From assembly GCF_031755915.1 (NCBI RefSeq), contig NC_083379.1:27280001-27344000 (forward strand): DNA of 64,000 nucleotides, written 5' to 3'. Under the pieces are notes generated by a model. That model was not told the origin of the DNA and searched no databases. It saw nothing but the letters and a program-made list of their open reading frames with translations. Positions within the stretch are counted from its first letter, which is position 1. The number at the start of each line of letters is the position of its first letter. The DNA comes from Ziziphus jujuba (taxonomy: Eukaryota > Streptophyta > Magnoliopsida > Rosales > Rhamnaceae). A program made the translations under genes and the position numbers. Below are positions 12,346 through 23,431 of this stretch, piece by piece.

Positions 12346-12855
12346 ACTGAAGAGGAGGAGTCAGACGATGAATCCATGCCACCATTAGAAGATGTTGGTG
12401 ATTAAGATGAAGGAGATTACAAGTATCCAGTGGGTGGGGACTTGTCATTGGCTGCTAGAAGAGCTTTAACTGTGTATAAATATGAGAAGGAAGTGCAACG
12501 GGAGAACATCTTTCATACTAGGTGAAAAGTCAAGGATAAGTTATGTAGTATGATTATTGATGGTGGGAGTTGTACTAATGTTGCTAGCGTTACTATGGTT
12601 GAAAAACTAGGTTTACCCACTATGAAGCATCCAAAACCATATAAGCTACAATGGCTTAACGATTGTGGAGAATTGAAGGTGAATAGGCAAGTGAAGATTG
12701 CATTCTTTATTGGTGATTATGAAGATGAGGTTATTTGTGATGTGCTACCAATGTTAGCTGGTCATTTGCTTTTAGGACGTCCGTGGCAATTTGATAGAGA
12801 TACTAATCATTATGGTCGTACTAACAAGATTGTCTTCAACTTCAAGGGTAATTAA
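12346..12855 (+). pseudogene. Group B protease region, decayed
   Basis: Retropepsin-like segment. The active-site loop reads IIDGGSCTNV at about 12553, the flap region QWLNDCGELKV follows, and HLLLGRPWQFDRDT near 12770 is the second conserved block. The frame 12550-12855 is open and ends at a stop where the 24483-26171 copy reads on (FKGN then stop instead of FKGKRV). Stops upstream near 12404 and 12524 separate it from gag. Confidence 0.88.
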
Positions 12856-13295
12856 GTGGTGCTTAGGCCAATGACTCCTAAACAGGTTTTTGATGATCAA
12901 TTGGTATTACAAAGGAGGAGAGAAGCTGAACAACAAAATGAAGTTGTGTTCAACAACCAAGAGAAGAAAAAGAATGGTGAGGCTGAAAGTGTGAGAGAAA
13001 AAGAAAAGAAAAGAAGTGGAAAGAAAAAAGAGAGTTTTTATGCAAAACATAGTGAGATGAAAAAGCTTTTTTGTTGTAAAAAGCCTATGATTGTAATGAG
13101 TATAAAGAAGCATATATGAATCATTTAACTAACCTTGATGAATCTGTTTTGCCTAGTTCCATTGTTTCTCTTTTGCAAGAGTTCGATGATATCTTTCCCG
13201 AGGAGATTCCAAGTGGGTTACCACCGATTAGAGGGATCGAACATCAAATTGATTTTATTCCAGGATTAACAATTCTAAACTAGCTGGCTTATACG
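12856..13295 (+). pseudogene. Group B linker and start of reverse transcriptase, truncated
   Basis: A charged KE-rich linker (12856-13119) is followed by the segment before the RT palm, with FPEEIPSGLPPIRGIEHQ near 13198 and FIPGLTI near 13258. A stop at about 13280 and then an abrupt switch to an A LTR at 13296 end it. The four bases AGTA are shared by both partners at the join. Confidence 0.85.
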
Positions 13296-14456
13296 AGTAT
13301 ACCAATGATTTATTAACAAAACATATTACTAATTAAATAAAACTCAACATATATTAAAATAATTAAACCTTCATAGTTAGGGCTACATCATAGCCCTAGC
13401 TATGAAAATTAGTTCATGGTAAAAATAATTTCAACATCCATAATTATTAAAAATAATAAGATTCACAATTAAAGAGAAAAGAAAAGAGAATAAAAACTAT
13501 TGAAGAAATTCTCCTTCAAGAGCTCTCAAAGTCGTAGCCTTCTTCTCCAAGCAAGCCCACGTCTTTATGCCTCCTCCAAGCTCTCTAATTGATCTTCTAA
13601 AACTCTAAACTTTTAAAACTCTAGAACCCTTAAGAGAATCTTAGAAACTCCCAAAATTTGGTTTGTTTCTATTTAAGCCTCCTAAAAGCTCTTAAATAAC
13701 TCTCTAAACTTGTATATCTTCCTTCAATGTGGTGGGGGCTATATATATAGGACCTTGGGAATCTTTTTCTCACCTTATTTTCAATGTGGAAGTCTTGGAA
13801 AATACCTTTTTTCGGCCATGAAAAGGGTTGGATGAATTTCATGTGTAAAAAAGAAACTGGATATTACTTGCTCTCTACTACTTTCCTTTTATCTAATTCC
13901 TCCTAAAAAAATAGTTAATTAGTCTAATTTACCCTTAATGAAGCATGTGACATGACATGTGCCTCATTAATGATAAATTAACCAATTATTGCCACTTGTT
14001 TTTATCTTGGCCCTCAAATTGCCTAGATTCCCTCTTTGGATCAATGGTTGAGATTTAACTAGAATATTATTTTTTATAAATTCTAAACTTTAAATGATGA
14101 TAACTCTTTGCTCGCACCTCGAAATCCAAAAATAATGAGACATTTGAAATCCTCAGATCGTGATGATTCATATAACATCTACATCCATCATGAAATTCCT
14201 AATAGAATCTTTATGGAATCTTCAAGGTATCTTTTTGGAATTTTTTAATGCTTAGTCCGTTCGAGCTCAAATCTTGCTTCCCACCATAATTCGACCCAAG
14301 GAATCCATTTTTATGGTTGTTTTCTTAAAATTCTTCCTCTTTTACCTAGATTAAGAAAAATACATAATTAAGTATCTTTCCATAACAAATTAACATAAAC
14401 TAACAAATATTAAGTTATAAATATGGCATAAAATCATCAATATTTTAGACCTAACA
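13296..14456 (-). repeat. A2: truncated Athila-type LTR
   Basis: Matches A1's LTR from about 630 to 1783, lacking the ~590 bp end that would adjoin the primer site. The outer end (TGTTAGGTC on the minus strand) is intact at 14456. It carries its own TATA (about 13740-13751). No target duplication can be tested because one end is missing. Confidence 0.93.
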
Positions 14457-14614
14457 AACCCATTTTGGTTCATCTTTAGTAATGAACATGCTTCGTTGAC
14501 ATGTCAACACCTCTTGGATTAAATCATTTAGTGCTTCTTTAAACCACTTTGTTCTAGATCTGGTCATTGGTCCTGTAGCTCTAGTTAAACCACTTCCTAG
14601 TTATGTCCTCATCA
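14457..14614 (-). repeat. Group B 3' LTR start, minus strand, truncated
   Basis: On the minus strand it begins TGATGAGGACATAAC at 14614 and encodes the C-terminal extension seen in other B LTRs (TNDQI, GVDMSTK-like, with stops). It is cut at 14457 by the A2 LTR. Confidence 0.8.
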
Positions 14615-15392
14615 TTCCGCTCCTCTTGAAAAGGATTTTTCCTCAACTCATCACCTACATAAAAAGGAGATAAATCAACAACATTAAAGGTTACATTATA
14701 CTCACCTGGAAAATCTAATTTGTAAGCGTTGTCATTAAATCTCTCCAATATTTAGAATGGACAATCTCCACGTGGCATAGGCTTTGGCTTTCATTGTTTT
14801 GGAAACCTTGTCTTCATTAGGTGCAACCAAACCAAATGTCCTGGTCAAACACTTTGACAAGAAATTCTAGAAATACAAGTTTATCTTTGCACTCCTAAAA
14901 CTAACCTAAGATGCCTTACATGATCATCTAAATTTTAGTTATGCACAAAAATATCATCAAAATAGACAACCATAAATTTTTTAATGAAGTCCGCATGACA
15001 TGATTCATTAACCTCATAAAAGTGCTAGGGACGTTAGTTAACCCAAATGGAATAACAAGCCAATCATACAAACCATGCTTTGTTTTAAATGTTGTTTTCC
15101 ATTCATCACCTTCCTTTATGCGAATTTGATGATAACCACTTTTAAGATCAATTTTTGAAAACATGCATGCACCATACAATTCATCAAGCATATCATCTAA
15201 CCTAGGATTATGATGACGATATTTAACAGTTATGTTGTTAATAGCCTTACAATCTACACATATTCTACAAGTTCTATCTTTCTTAGGGACTAATAACACA
15301 GGTACAGCACATGGACTCATGAATTCTCTAAGATATCCCTTCTCCACTAATTCACTTACCTGCCCTTGAAGTTCCTTTGTCTACTCAGGATT
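14615..15392 (-). pseudogene. Group B reverse transcriptase fused to integrase C-terminus by deletion, minus strand
   Basis: From 15392 leftward: the RT fingers/palm ([42 protein letters not shown]), then a frameshift before the YFDD box, which is still readable in another frame near 14960. At about 14840-14905 the RT text (CISRISCQSV, from LVFLGF) runs straight into the integrase tail (VFDPG..., RGDCPF, GEYNVTFNV). RNase H and most of integrase are missing. The same junction occurs at 21401, 27060 and 37441. The B-c element has inserted at 15393. Confidence 0.85.
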
Positions 15393-16240
15393 TGATGAGG
15401 ACATCACCAAGAGCCTTTCAAGATGGAGCCCAGATCCACTTCAAATGTCTACAGGACCCATAACCCGAGCACAAGCAAAGAGATTGAAAGAGGCACTAAA
15501 TGGTTTAATCCATGAGATGTTTTCAACCCAAGGAAGCAAGTTCATTAGTGAAGATGAACTAAAATTGGTCCATATGATTGGGATGGTGGATGCCAACATG
15601 AAAGAGAGTTTAATGCATGGACTTCTACAACATGGTGGTGTGGCATCATATGGTGACATGGCATCCAACTAAGCTTGGCCAAATTTTATAATTAGGAAAA
15701 TATTATTTTTTATTTATGCTTTGATTGGATTTTGGCATGTTGCCTTTTTACTTTCCTAATTTAGTTTTTATTAGGTTTTTAAATTACTTTCCTAATTTTA
15801 TTAGAGTTGAATTGGTCAAAGATTAAAGGCCATTCAAATTAGGAAACTAGGAGCTAAATTAGGTTTCCTAAACCTAATTTTCATCCGTTATTATTCCACC
15901 TTTACTTTTATCAAATTTAGGAAAGCTTTGTAATTTATTTTGTCTATTTAAAGGCATAGAAGTCATGAATAAAGGGGAGATTACAATTTTGATTCAAACT
16001 GAGAGTGATTCTCTTAGTTCTCTAAGAGCTATATCGAACTTTTTCAAGCTTTGTTTGTGGATTGAAAATTTAACTTATCAATAGGTTATTCCGCATCCTA
16101 TTGTGGTGTCTTCACCCTACCAAGGTTCTTGCCTTAAATATAGGTAATGGATCGAGGTCTTCCATTGATAACTTGTAATTAGACGGTCTAATTCAATCTT
16201 TGTTACAGGTTTAGAGGCAGGTCGTCCTAGGTTAGTATCA
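15393..16240 (+). repeat. B-c 5' LTR (848 bp)
   Basis: Starts TGATGAGGACATC and ends TTAGTATCA, followed two bases later by the primer site. The first 280 bases keep an open frame (15445-15672; GPITRAQAKRLKEALNGLIH...) that in a 3' LTR would be the polyprotein C-terminus. A TATTTAAAG box lies near 15949 and AATAAA near 15969. One unit of the 24 bp TTAGGTTTCCTAAACC repeat is present near 15870. Confidence 0.92.
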
Positions 16241-16242
16241 TT

Positions 16243-16256
16243 TGGTATCAGAGCCA
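16243..16256 (+). promoter_or_regulatory. B-c primer-binding site for initiator tRNA-Met
   Basis: TGGTATCAGAGCCA is complementary to the last 14 bases of plant initiator tRNA-Met (TGGCTCTGATACCA). It lies two bases after the LTR end. Confidence 0.95.
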
Positions 16257-16900
16257 AATTTTGTGCAGGTTTGATCTATCTTTATTTGCTTTATTTATTT
16301 TTGTGTTAATTTGCAATTTTAGCATTAAGTTAAGGTTGCTTCTATCATCATACACATTCTGCATCTTGAAAAAAAAAAATATTGTTCTTGTGGTTTCTGG
16401 CATTGAATTATTGAGATTTCAAGAGAAATCAGGTAGAGAAATTTTTTAGCTGATTTGAGGAGCACCAAAAACAAGCCAAAATCAATACCAAAGATAAGTT
16501 TTCTTGAATATTCACTAATTCCATTTTGCAAATCTCATTCCAATTTGTTCCTCACATTCTAGTTTCTTTTGTGCTCGCTAAATTTCTTGTTGAGCTTTTA
16601 TCGTTGCCTTTTTTCTTGTTACTTTTCATTCTATTTGTCTTGTAGCCTTATTTTCATAACTATTTGATAGGTCTATTTGGATTGTTACTTGCTAGTTTGT
16701 TTTAGTTTGAAATTAGTTTACAAAGAACCAAAGAGAATTACTAGAGTGGTAAAAGGCAAGAGAGGTGAGAATTATAGAGGGTAAAAGCCGAACTATAACT
16801 AGAGTATAAACACGAGTGACCTTGAATTTGAGTGAGACACGTGAGGGAGTGTTGTGAGGCCTTTCTTTCTTTTTTTACTAACAAATTTTGTAGAAAAATC
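16257..16900 (+). other. B-c leader
   Basis: Pyrimidine-rich untranslated leader of about 640 bp. It ends tactaacaaattttgtag directly before AAAAATCATG; in the sister copies at 24458-24475 and about 54906-54923 the same place reads ...TTTTGCAG, which looks like a splice acceptor. Confidence 0.75.
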
Positions 16901-17719
16901 ATGTCACAAGACAAAGGCAAAGAAAGCATGGATGAAACTCTAGGTATGGCTGATCTGAAGTTATACATTCAAGCCACGGTGGGAGAACTTCAAAGAGCAC
17001 TACCGTTGGAGATGGGGAAGATCCATGATAGGTTGGATAGGATGGAATCACCAATCCAAACACCACAGCCAGAACCTCCACAAAGGTTTGTTCATGGACG
17101 TGGTAGAGGAAGAAATACTCCAAGAAGGGAAGAATGGGAACGTGTGGGAGATGACTGTGAGGAAGAAAAGGAAGACATTGGTTCGGGAACCAACCAGTTC
17201 CATGGGAGAGAGAGGTTAGACCGAGGCAGTGACTATGGAGGAATTAAGATGAAAATACCATCATTCCAAGGTAAAAGTGATCCAGAAGCATATCTCGAGT
17301 GGGACAAGAGGATTGAGATGGTATTTGATTGTCAGAACTACTCCGATGCAAAAAAGGTGAAATTAGCCGCTGTTGAATTCAAGGACTATGCTATTGGATG
17401 GTTGGATAAAGAGACAATTTCTAGGAGGCGAGCAGGACAAAGACCTATAGATACATGGGAGGAGATGAGGGCTTTGATGAGGAAGTGTTTTGTACCTAGC
17501 CGTTACTATAGGAGTATTTTTCAGAAATTACAAAGCTTGTCTCAAGGAAATAGAAGTGTGGAGGACTATTATAAAGAGATGGAAATCCTTACGATGAAGG
17601 CTAATGTTGAGGAGGATAGGGAGGCTACAATGGCACGTTTCTTGGCTGGTTTAAATATGGAAATAGCAAATCAAGTGGACTTGCACCATTATGTGGAGAT
17701 GCTGCACATGGCCATCAAA
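16901..17719 (+). pseudogene. gag: B-c gag, 3' truncated
   Basis: Open from ATG 16901 (MSQDKGKESMDETLG) through the acidic linker, the core IPSFQGKSDPEAYLEW and PIDTWEEMRALMRK to ANQVDLHHYVEM near 17700. Residue 24 of the longer open frame is the likely start because it matches the start in the 24483 copy. The sequence departs from gag at about 17719, before the zinc knuckle, where a minus-strand leader begins. Protease and pol are missing. Confidence 0.88.
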
Positions 17720-18326
17720 TATCCAACAAAATAATTCTCCAGAAACTCAAAGTATCACAAATCAAATCTCCAAATCAAACAAGTTCCCAAACTCAAATTT
17801 CAACACCAAATTCAACAAACCGAAATTTTTATTTTTATTTTATTTTATTCGGCTTTTCTTCTTCTTCTTCTTCTTTTTTTTTTTTTTTTTGTTCACTCAC
17901 AGAACATAAAACAACTGCAATAGCAAAGATCAACACTAAAAATTGCAATTTCACACCAAAAATCCACCAACCCCGTGACCTCCAATAAAAACAAAAGTGC
18001 AGTTTTTTTTTTTTTTATATGTTGCCCCAAACCTTTCCTTTTTTTTTTTTAAATATATGAATGCAAATATTTAAAACTAAAAAAGGAAAGAAAAATCAAC
18101 AAAAACCAAAATTAACAAGATCAATGATGAAAAACAACCAATAAAGTAGGAAACAAAAATACAATAAAACTAGGAAATCCTAATTCAAATAGGAATGAAA
18201 TTTTTTTTTTTTTTTAAGATGCAGAACGTGTATGGGATTGATGCAACCTTAACCTAATGCTAAAATTGCATAATAACACAAAAACAAATAAAGCAAATAA
18301 AGATAGATCAAGCTTGAACAAAATTC
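17720..18326 (-). other. C-a leader, minus strand
   Basis: Read on the minus strand it follows the primer site at 18339 and starts like other leaders (GATCTATCTTTATTTGC, TTTTAGCATTAGGTTAAGG, TTCTGCATCTT), then differs from B leaders. It contains long A/T homopolymers and a TCT/TTT run near 17863-17890. No ORF is convincing. Confidence 0.7.
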
Positions 18327-18339
18327 GGCTCTGATACCA
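18327..18339 (-). promoter_or_regulatory. C-a primer-binding site for initiator tRNA-Met, minus strand
   Basis: The plus strand reads GGCTCTGATACCA, identical to the last 13 bases of plant initiator tRNA-Met. It lies two bases from the LTR end at 18342. Confidence 0.93.
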
Positions 18340-18341
18340 AA

Positions 18342-19276
18342 TGATACAAACCTAGGACGACCTGCTCCTAAACCCGTATTATAATAGCCCGGATCTAATT
18401 ATGTTCAAGTTTTAATGATCACCTCAACCCCTAACCATCCTGTGATTAGAAACCTTAGTATATCGAAGATGCCACAATAGTTGATGGATGTCCTATTGAT
18501 AAGTCAAAATTTATTCACGAATGGTGTTTTAGGTGTTCAAAGAGAACAAAGAGAATTTAATCTCACAAATAATTTCCTGTATGAAATTCAAGCTTGATTT
18601 CTCATTGAAAATAAGCCTTTAAATAGGCTAAGATTACAAAGCAAAAACCCTAAAAAAATTAATTCAAAACCGGACTCAAAGTGTGGAGAAAAAGAAACTA
18701 GAGAAAAGGAATGTGCCTAATTTTTCCTAGTTTCCTAAACTAATTTGGATTAATTAGTTCCTTTATTTTGAATTAGGAATACATTAAAGACAGCACAAAA
18801 TACAGTAAAAAAGGCCAATTTTCTAAACTAATTTGGATTAATTAGTTCCTTTATTTTGAATTAGGAATACATTAAAGACAGCACAAAATACAGTAAAAAA
18901 GGCCAATTTTGAAGCTATCTGTACAACCCCTTTTTGAATGCCTTTGAAGCTGGCTTGACTTGATTCCATATCCTCTTAGACATATGTATTGAATCCATAA
19001 AGAGTTGGAACCATTTGATGCTGCTCGGTGTCCATATTTGCACCAAAATCGCTGTTCGGATCCGTATCGACTTCCACTACTTGGATGCTTAGAATAGGCT
19101 TTGTACCTTCTAGTATGGACAAGCTCTGTCGAAAATTGATTACCCCATGTATAAATGCTCCCAGGTTATCCTTAAATCTTTTAATTTGAGCTTTTATGAT
19201 TGGCTCGGTCTTTATCAATGTCGGGTCAGCACCCCAACGGATTATCTGTTGAGCGGGCTCGGGCGGAATCACATCA
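18342..19276 (-). repeat. C-a LTR (935 bp), minus strand, shared by two internal regions
   Basis: On the minus strand it starts TGATGTGATTCCGCC and ends GGTTTGTATCA. Upstream lies protease coding sequence and downstream a primer site and leader, so this LTR is both the 3' LTR of one unit and the 5' LTR of another. Its first ~300 bases are an open frame (TEPIIKAQIKRFKDNLGAFIHG ... GFNTYV stop at about 18976). It contains an 88 bp tandem duplication. Confidence 0.9.
18735..18910 (+). repeat. Perfect 88 bp tandem duplication inside the C-a LTR
   Basis: 18735-18822 (starting ctaaactaatttggattaat) is repeated base for base at 18823-18910. Other C LTRs have one copy of the related segment. Confidence 0.95.
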
Positions 19277-19790
19277 ATATTGTTGGTACGACCATGATGA
19301 TTAGTATCTCTATCAAATTGCCACGGACGTCCGAAAAGCAAATGACCAGTTTGCATTGGTATCACATCACAATCAACCCCATCTTTTTAATCACCAATAG
19401 AGAATGCAATCTTCACTTGCCTACTTACCTTCAACTCTCCACAATCATTAAACCATTGTAGCTTATATGGTTCTGGATGCTTCATAGTGGGTAAACCTAA
19501 TTTTTAAACCATAGTAACATTAGCAACATTAGTACAACTCCCACCATCAATAATCATGCTACACACCTTATCCTTGACTTTGCACCTAGTTTGAAAGATG
19601 TTCTCCCATTGCACTTCCTTCTCATCTTTGTATACAGTTAGAGCTCTTCTAGAGACTAATGACAAGTCCCCACCAACTGGATACTTGTAATCTTCTTCAT
19701 CTTTAACACTAACATCCTCCAATGGTGGCATGGATTCATTGTCTGACTCTTCCTCTTCGATTTCAATGTCTCCACTTTCCTAAATCACCA
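19277..19790 (-). pseudogene. C-a protease region, minus strand, decayed
   Basis: On the minus strand: YKYPVGGDLSLVSRRALTVY, then CSMIIDGGSCTNVANVTMV ending in a stop at about 19504, QWFNDCGELKVSR, and HLLFGRPWQFDRDTNHHGRTN. It then passes directly into the LTR at 19276, so reverse transcriptase, RNase H and integrase are deleted. The protease text is B-like although the LTR is C. Confidence 0.85.
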
Positions 19791-20560
19791 TAACCCTCTT
19801 ATTTGGACATTGACTTGCAATATGACCCCTGCCTTGACATTTAAAGCACATGATATCTCCATTTCTAGTTGAAGATGAATCAGATTTACTTACTTACTTG
19901 GATGAGGATGATTCAGCCCTAACTTCGGATTTAGACCGTGTGGTGGCTTTTCCTTCAAACTTGGGCTAATTGAGTTTCCATGTGGTTGGGCTTGCTTTCC
20001 AAGTGTTTTGAGCTATACTAGGTCTTGTGGTACCCCTCCTCTTGAGTTGTTGCTCTACTTTGATGGCCATGTACAACATCTCCTCATTCTCCACATAATG
20101 ATGCAAGTCCACTTGATTTGCTATTTCCCTATTCAAACCAGCCAAGAAACGTGCCATTGTAGCCTCCCTATCCTCCTCACCATTAGCCCTCATCACAAGG
20201 ATTTCCATCTCCTTATAATAGTCCTCCACATTCCTATTTCCTTGAGACAAGCTTTGTAGTTTTTGAAAAATGCTTCTATAGTAATGGCTAGGTACGAAAC
20301 GCTTCCTTATCAAAGCCTTCATCTCCTCCCATGTATCTGTAGGTCTTTGACCCGCTCACCTCCTAGAAAGTGTCTCTTTGTCCCACCATCCAATAGCATA
20401 GTCCATGAATTCAACAGCAGTTAATTTAACCTTCTTAACCTTGGAGTAGTTCTGACAATCAAATACCATCTCAATCCTCTTCTCCCACTCGAGATATGCT
20501 TTTGCATCACTTTTACCTTGGAATGATGGTATTTTCATCGTAATTCTCCATAGTCATTGC
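19791..20560 (-). pseudogene. gag: C-a gag, minus strand, main part
   Basis: Capsid core (20538-20356, KIPSFQGKSDAKAYLEW ... GWWDKETLSR), a stop at the Arg/Gly-rich turn near 20355, then ALIRKRFVPSHYYRSIFQK to ANQVDLHHYVE (20322-19966). The knuckle near 19797-19850 reads CFKCQGRGHIASQC. The element C-b has inserted at 20561; the rest of gag resumes at 22608. Confidence 0.88.
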
Positions 20561-20916
20561 TGATATGAATCCGCCTAAACCCGCTTAATCGACAACCCGC
20601 TGGGGTGCCGATCCGATACGGATGAAGACCGAGCCGATCACTAGTGCTTAAGCTAATAAGTTTAAGGACAATATTGCTGCCTTTATCCAGAGAGTAATGC
20701 ATATTCAAATGGGCTTTTCCATACCTGAAGATCCAAAACCTATCTTGAGCATACAAGTGGTGGAAGTTGGTACGGACCTGGGTAGCGGTTTTGGTGCAAT
20801 TATGGAGGCCGGGAAGCATGAAATGGTTCCAATGTTTGATGGATTCAATACATATGTCTAAGAGGATATGGAATCAAGTTAAAGCAGCTTCAAAGTCATC
20901 CAAAAAGGCATTGTAC
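20561..20916 (+). repeat. C-b 5' LTR, truncated
   Basis: Matches the first ~355 bp of the 3' LTR, through GFNTYV-stop, then switches at ttgtac (20911-20916) to internal sequence. The primer site and the LTR's 3' two-thirds are lost. Confidence 0.88.
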
Positions 20917-21475
20917 AAGCTGGCCAAACTCCTAAAGAGGTGTACAAAGATCAAATTCAAATACAACAAAGGAGGATGGCCAAACAACTCAAGGAAAGGA
21001 CTAGTATAACCCCCACGGCAACAACACCCATCCAAGGAGTCCAAGCCTTGCAAGAACAATTAGGTAAGTGTTCTGAAACCCAACTTGAGTGGAAAACCCA
21101 AGAGAAGACCGAAATTAGAGTGAAAAAAAAAATGAGAAACTCGAGAGCTATAGCAAGAAACCCGTGAGTGAGGAAAAGTGTGTTATGGCTGAGAGAGAGA
21201 GTGAAAGAAAGGAAAGAAAGAAAGAATAAAAATATGTATTTGAGTTTTGGAGATGTAAATAAAGCTATCTTGAGTAAGAAACCATCGCTAGTTATGAATT
21301 TTAAAGATGTTTTCGATGCATAGAACTTTATATGCATTGTTGAAAGCTTTATTTTATGAAAATTTGAAAATTTGGGAAAGATTATTTGATGAACTTGTAT
21401 TTTTAGTATTTGTTGTGATATTGTTTGACCTAGGAGATTGGTTTTGGTTTCAACCAAGGAAGGAGAGGAGGGGAA
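20917..21475 (+). pseudogene. C-b internal remnant: linker, RT scrap and integrase-tail start
   Basis: After the LTR join comes the post-protease linker (EVYKDQIQIQQRRMAKQLKERTS, 20940-21000) with a KE/RE-rich stretch, then scraps around 21310-21400 and the RT-integrase deletion junction at 21401-21450 (ELVFLVFVVILFDLGDWFWF). No active site survives. Confidence 0.8.
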
Positions 21476-22607
21476 TAATGCGAATCCGCCCGAACCCGCT
21501 CAACCGACAACCCATTGGGGTGTCGATCCGATATGGATGAAGACCAGACCGATCACTATTGCTCAAGCTAAGACGTTTAAGGACAATCTTGCTTCCTTTA
21601 TCTAGGGAGTAATTCATATTCAGAAGGGCTTGTCCATACCCCGAAGATCCAAGACCTATCTTGAACATACAACTGGCGGAAGTCGATACGGACCCAGGTA
21701 GCGGTTTTGGTGCAATTATGGAGGCCGGGAAGAATGAAATGGTTCCAACGTTTCATGGATTCAATACATGTGTCTAAGAGGACATGGAATCAAGTTAAAG
21801 CAGCTTCAAAATTGTCCAAGAAGGGGTTGTACGGACAGTTAGTAAATTTGGCTTGTTTTCGTTGTATTTTGTGCTGGCCTTACTATATTGTGCTGAGTTG
21901 GCTTTTTCTCTTTCTTCCATACAAGGGCAACATGTGGGACTTCATGATCAGCTTATTTGGCACCTTACAAAGCATATTGAAGCTGATTTGGAGCCCAAAT
22001 TGATTAAAAAATGGTCAAAGTCAACTTAGTCATAAAACTAGTATTTTAGTTTCCTAATTTGATTCTACTTTTTGTTTTAGGAAATTACCATTCCTTTTTT
22101 GTTTTTATTTATTTATTTGCTGGAGAAATAAGTTTAGAAAAGTTATTATTTTATAATTTTCATTGTAAATTAATTAATTCCTAATTCAAAATAAAAGAAT
22201 TAATTAATCCAAATTAGATTAGGAAAGGAGTGAGAATTTCGGCCACCATATGAAACTACTTTGTATGGCCAGTTTTCCCTTCGTTTTTAGGGTTTTATTT
22301 TGTGACTTTGTAGCCTATTTAAAGGCTTATTTTTCAATAAGAATTAAGCTTTAATTTTATACAGAAAATTATTTGTGAGATTGAATTCTCTTTGTTCTTT
22401 TGAGCACCTAAAACACCATTAGTGAATGAGTGTTTTAATTTGACTTATCAATAGGCCTTCCATCACCTATTGTGGCATCTTCATTATATACCAAGGTTTC
22501 TAATCAATGGTTGGTTAGGAGTCAAGTTGACCATTAGAACTTAAACATAATTAAATCTGGGCTAATATAATAGAGGTTTAGGAGCAGGTCGTCCTAGGTT
22601 CGTATCA
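21476..22607 (+). repeat. C-b 3' LTR (1132 bp)
   Basis: Starts TAATGCGAATCC (TGATGCG in the copy at 62972, so one end base has changed) and ends GGTTCGTATCA. TATTTAAAGG near 22316 is the probable TATA region, with AATAAG downstream. Confidence 0.9.
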
Positions 22608-22656
22608 ATTGCCTCAGTCGAACCTCTCTCTCCCATGGAGTTGATTGGTTCTCGAA
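22608..22656 (-). pseudogene. gag: C-a gag remainder after C-b, with target duplication
   Basis: 22608-22612 is the second ATTGC copy. The minus-strand reading NQLHGRERFD-like (22613-22650) continues the gag interrupted at 20560. It is cut at 22657 by the B-d LTR. Confidence 0.85.
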
Positions 22657-23151
22657 TGATGAGGACATGACAAGGAGCACCTTAAGATGGAGTACAAAGC
22701 CACTTCAAATCTCTATTGAACTAATAACCAGGGCAAAAGCAAAGAGGATTAAAGAAGCACTAAATGGTTTAATCTAGGAGGTGTTCACATCTCAAGGAAG
22801 TAGGTTCATTATTGAAGATGAATCAAAGTTGGTCCATATGATTGGAATGGTGGATGCTAGCATGAAAGAAAGCTTAACGTAAGAAATCCTACAACATGGT
22901 GATGTGGCACGTTTTGATGACATGGATGGTGATGTGACATCATATGGTGACATGGCATCCAACTAAGCTTAGTCGACTTTTATGATTAGGAAAACATTAG
23001 TTTTTATTTATGTCTTAATTGGATTTTGTCATGTTGCCTATTTACTTTCCTATTTTAGTTTTATTAGGATTTTAATTTACTTTCCTAATTTTATTAGAGT
23101 TGAATTGATCAAAGAATTAAAAGCCATTCAAATTAGGAAACTAGGAGCTAA

Positions 23152-23319
23152 ATTAGGTTTCCTAAACCTCATCACATTAGGTTTCTTAAACCTAACCAAA
23201 TTAGGTTTTCTAAACCTAACCACATTAGGTTTCCTAAACCTAAACAAATTAGGTTTCCTAAACCTAATCACATTAGATTTCCTAAACCTAACCACACTAG
23301 GTTTCCTAAACCTATCAGA
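23152..23319 (+). repeat. 24 bp minisatellite, seven units, in the B-d 5' LTR
   Basis: Units like ATTAGGTTTCCTAAACCTAACC, each with inverted arms TTAGGTTT/AAACCTAA, followed by a partial eighth. The 3' LTR of the same element has four units (27802-27897) and the B-c LTR one. Because 24 is divisible by three it keeps a spurious open frame reading LGFLNLT repeatedly. Confidence 0.95.
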
Positions 23320-23402
23320 ATTAGGTACTAAACCTAATTTTCGTCCATTATTATTCCATCATTTTTTTAGCAAATTTAGGGAAGCTTGTAATTTATTTTG
23401 CC

Positions 23403-23431
23403 TATTTAAAGGGACAAAAATCATGAATAAA
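23403..23431 (+). promoter_or_regulatory. Probable TATA box and AATAAA of the B-d 5' LTR
   Basis: TATTTAAA at 23403-23410 and AATAAA at 23426-23431. The block is conserved in every B LTR (for example 27960-27990), as expected for U3/R promoter and polyadenylation signals. Confidence 0.5.

Larger units (their letters stand above)
20561..22607 (+). mobile_element. C-b: 2.05 kb non-autonomous C element
   Basis: Begins TGATATGAATCC, ends GGTTCGTATCA and is flanked by ATTGC at 20556-20560 and 22608-22612, with C-a gag continuing on both sides. It has a truncated 5' LTR, a short internal scrap and a complete 3' LTR, and encodes no enzyme. Confidence 0.93.

Noticed and set aside
16261..16449. Small hydrophobic frame in the B-c leader (also 23876-24148 and 54028-54222).
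   Set aside because: T-rich leader sequence; the frames in different copies do not correspond to one another.
17025..17219. Second frame over gag (also 24607-24801).
   Set aside because: Shifted-frame shadow of the gag linker.
23152..23319. Regular 24 bp repeats as a possible CRISPR array or telomeric repeat.
   Set aside because: Units are contiguous without unique spacers, the host is a plant, and TTAGGTTTCC is not the TTTAGGG telomere unit.
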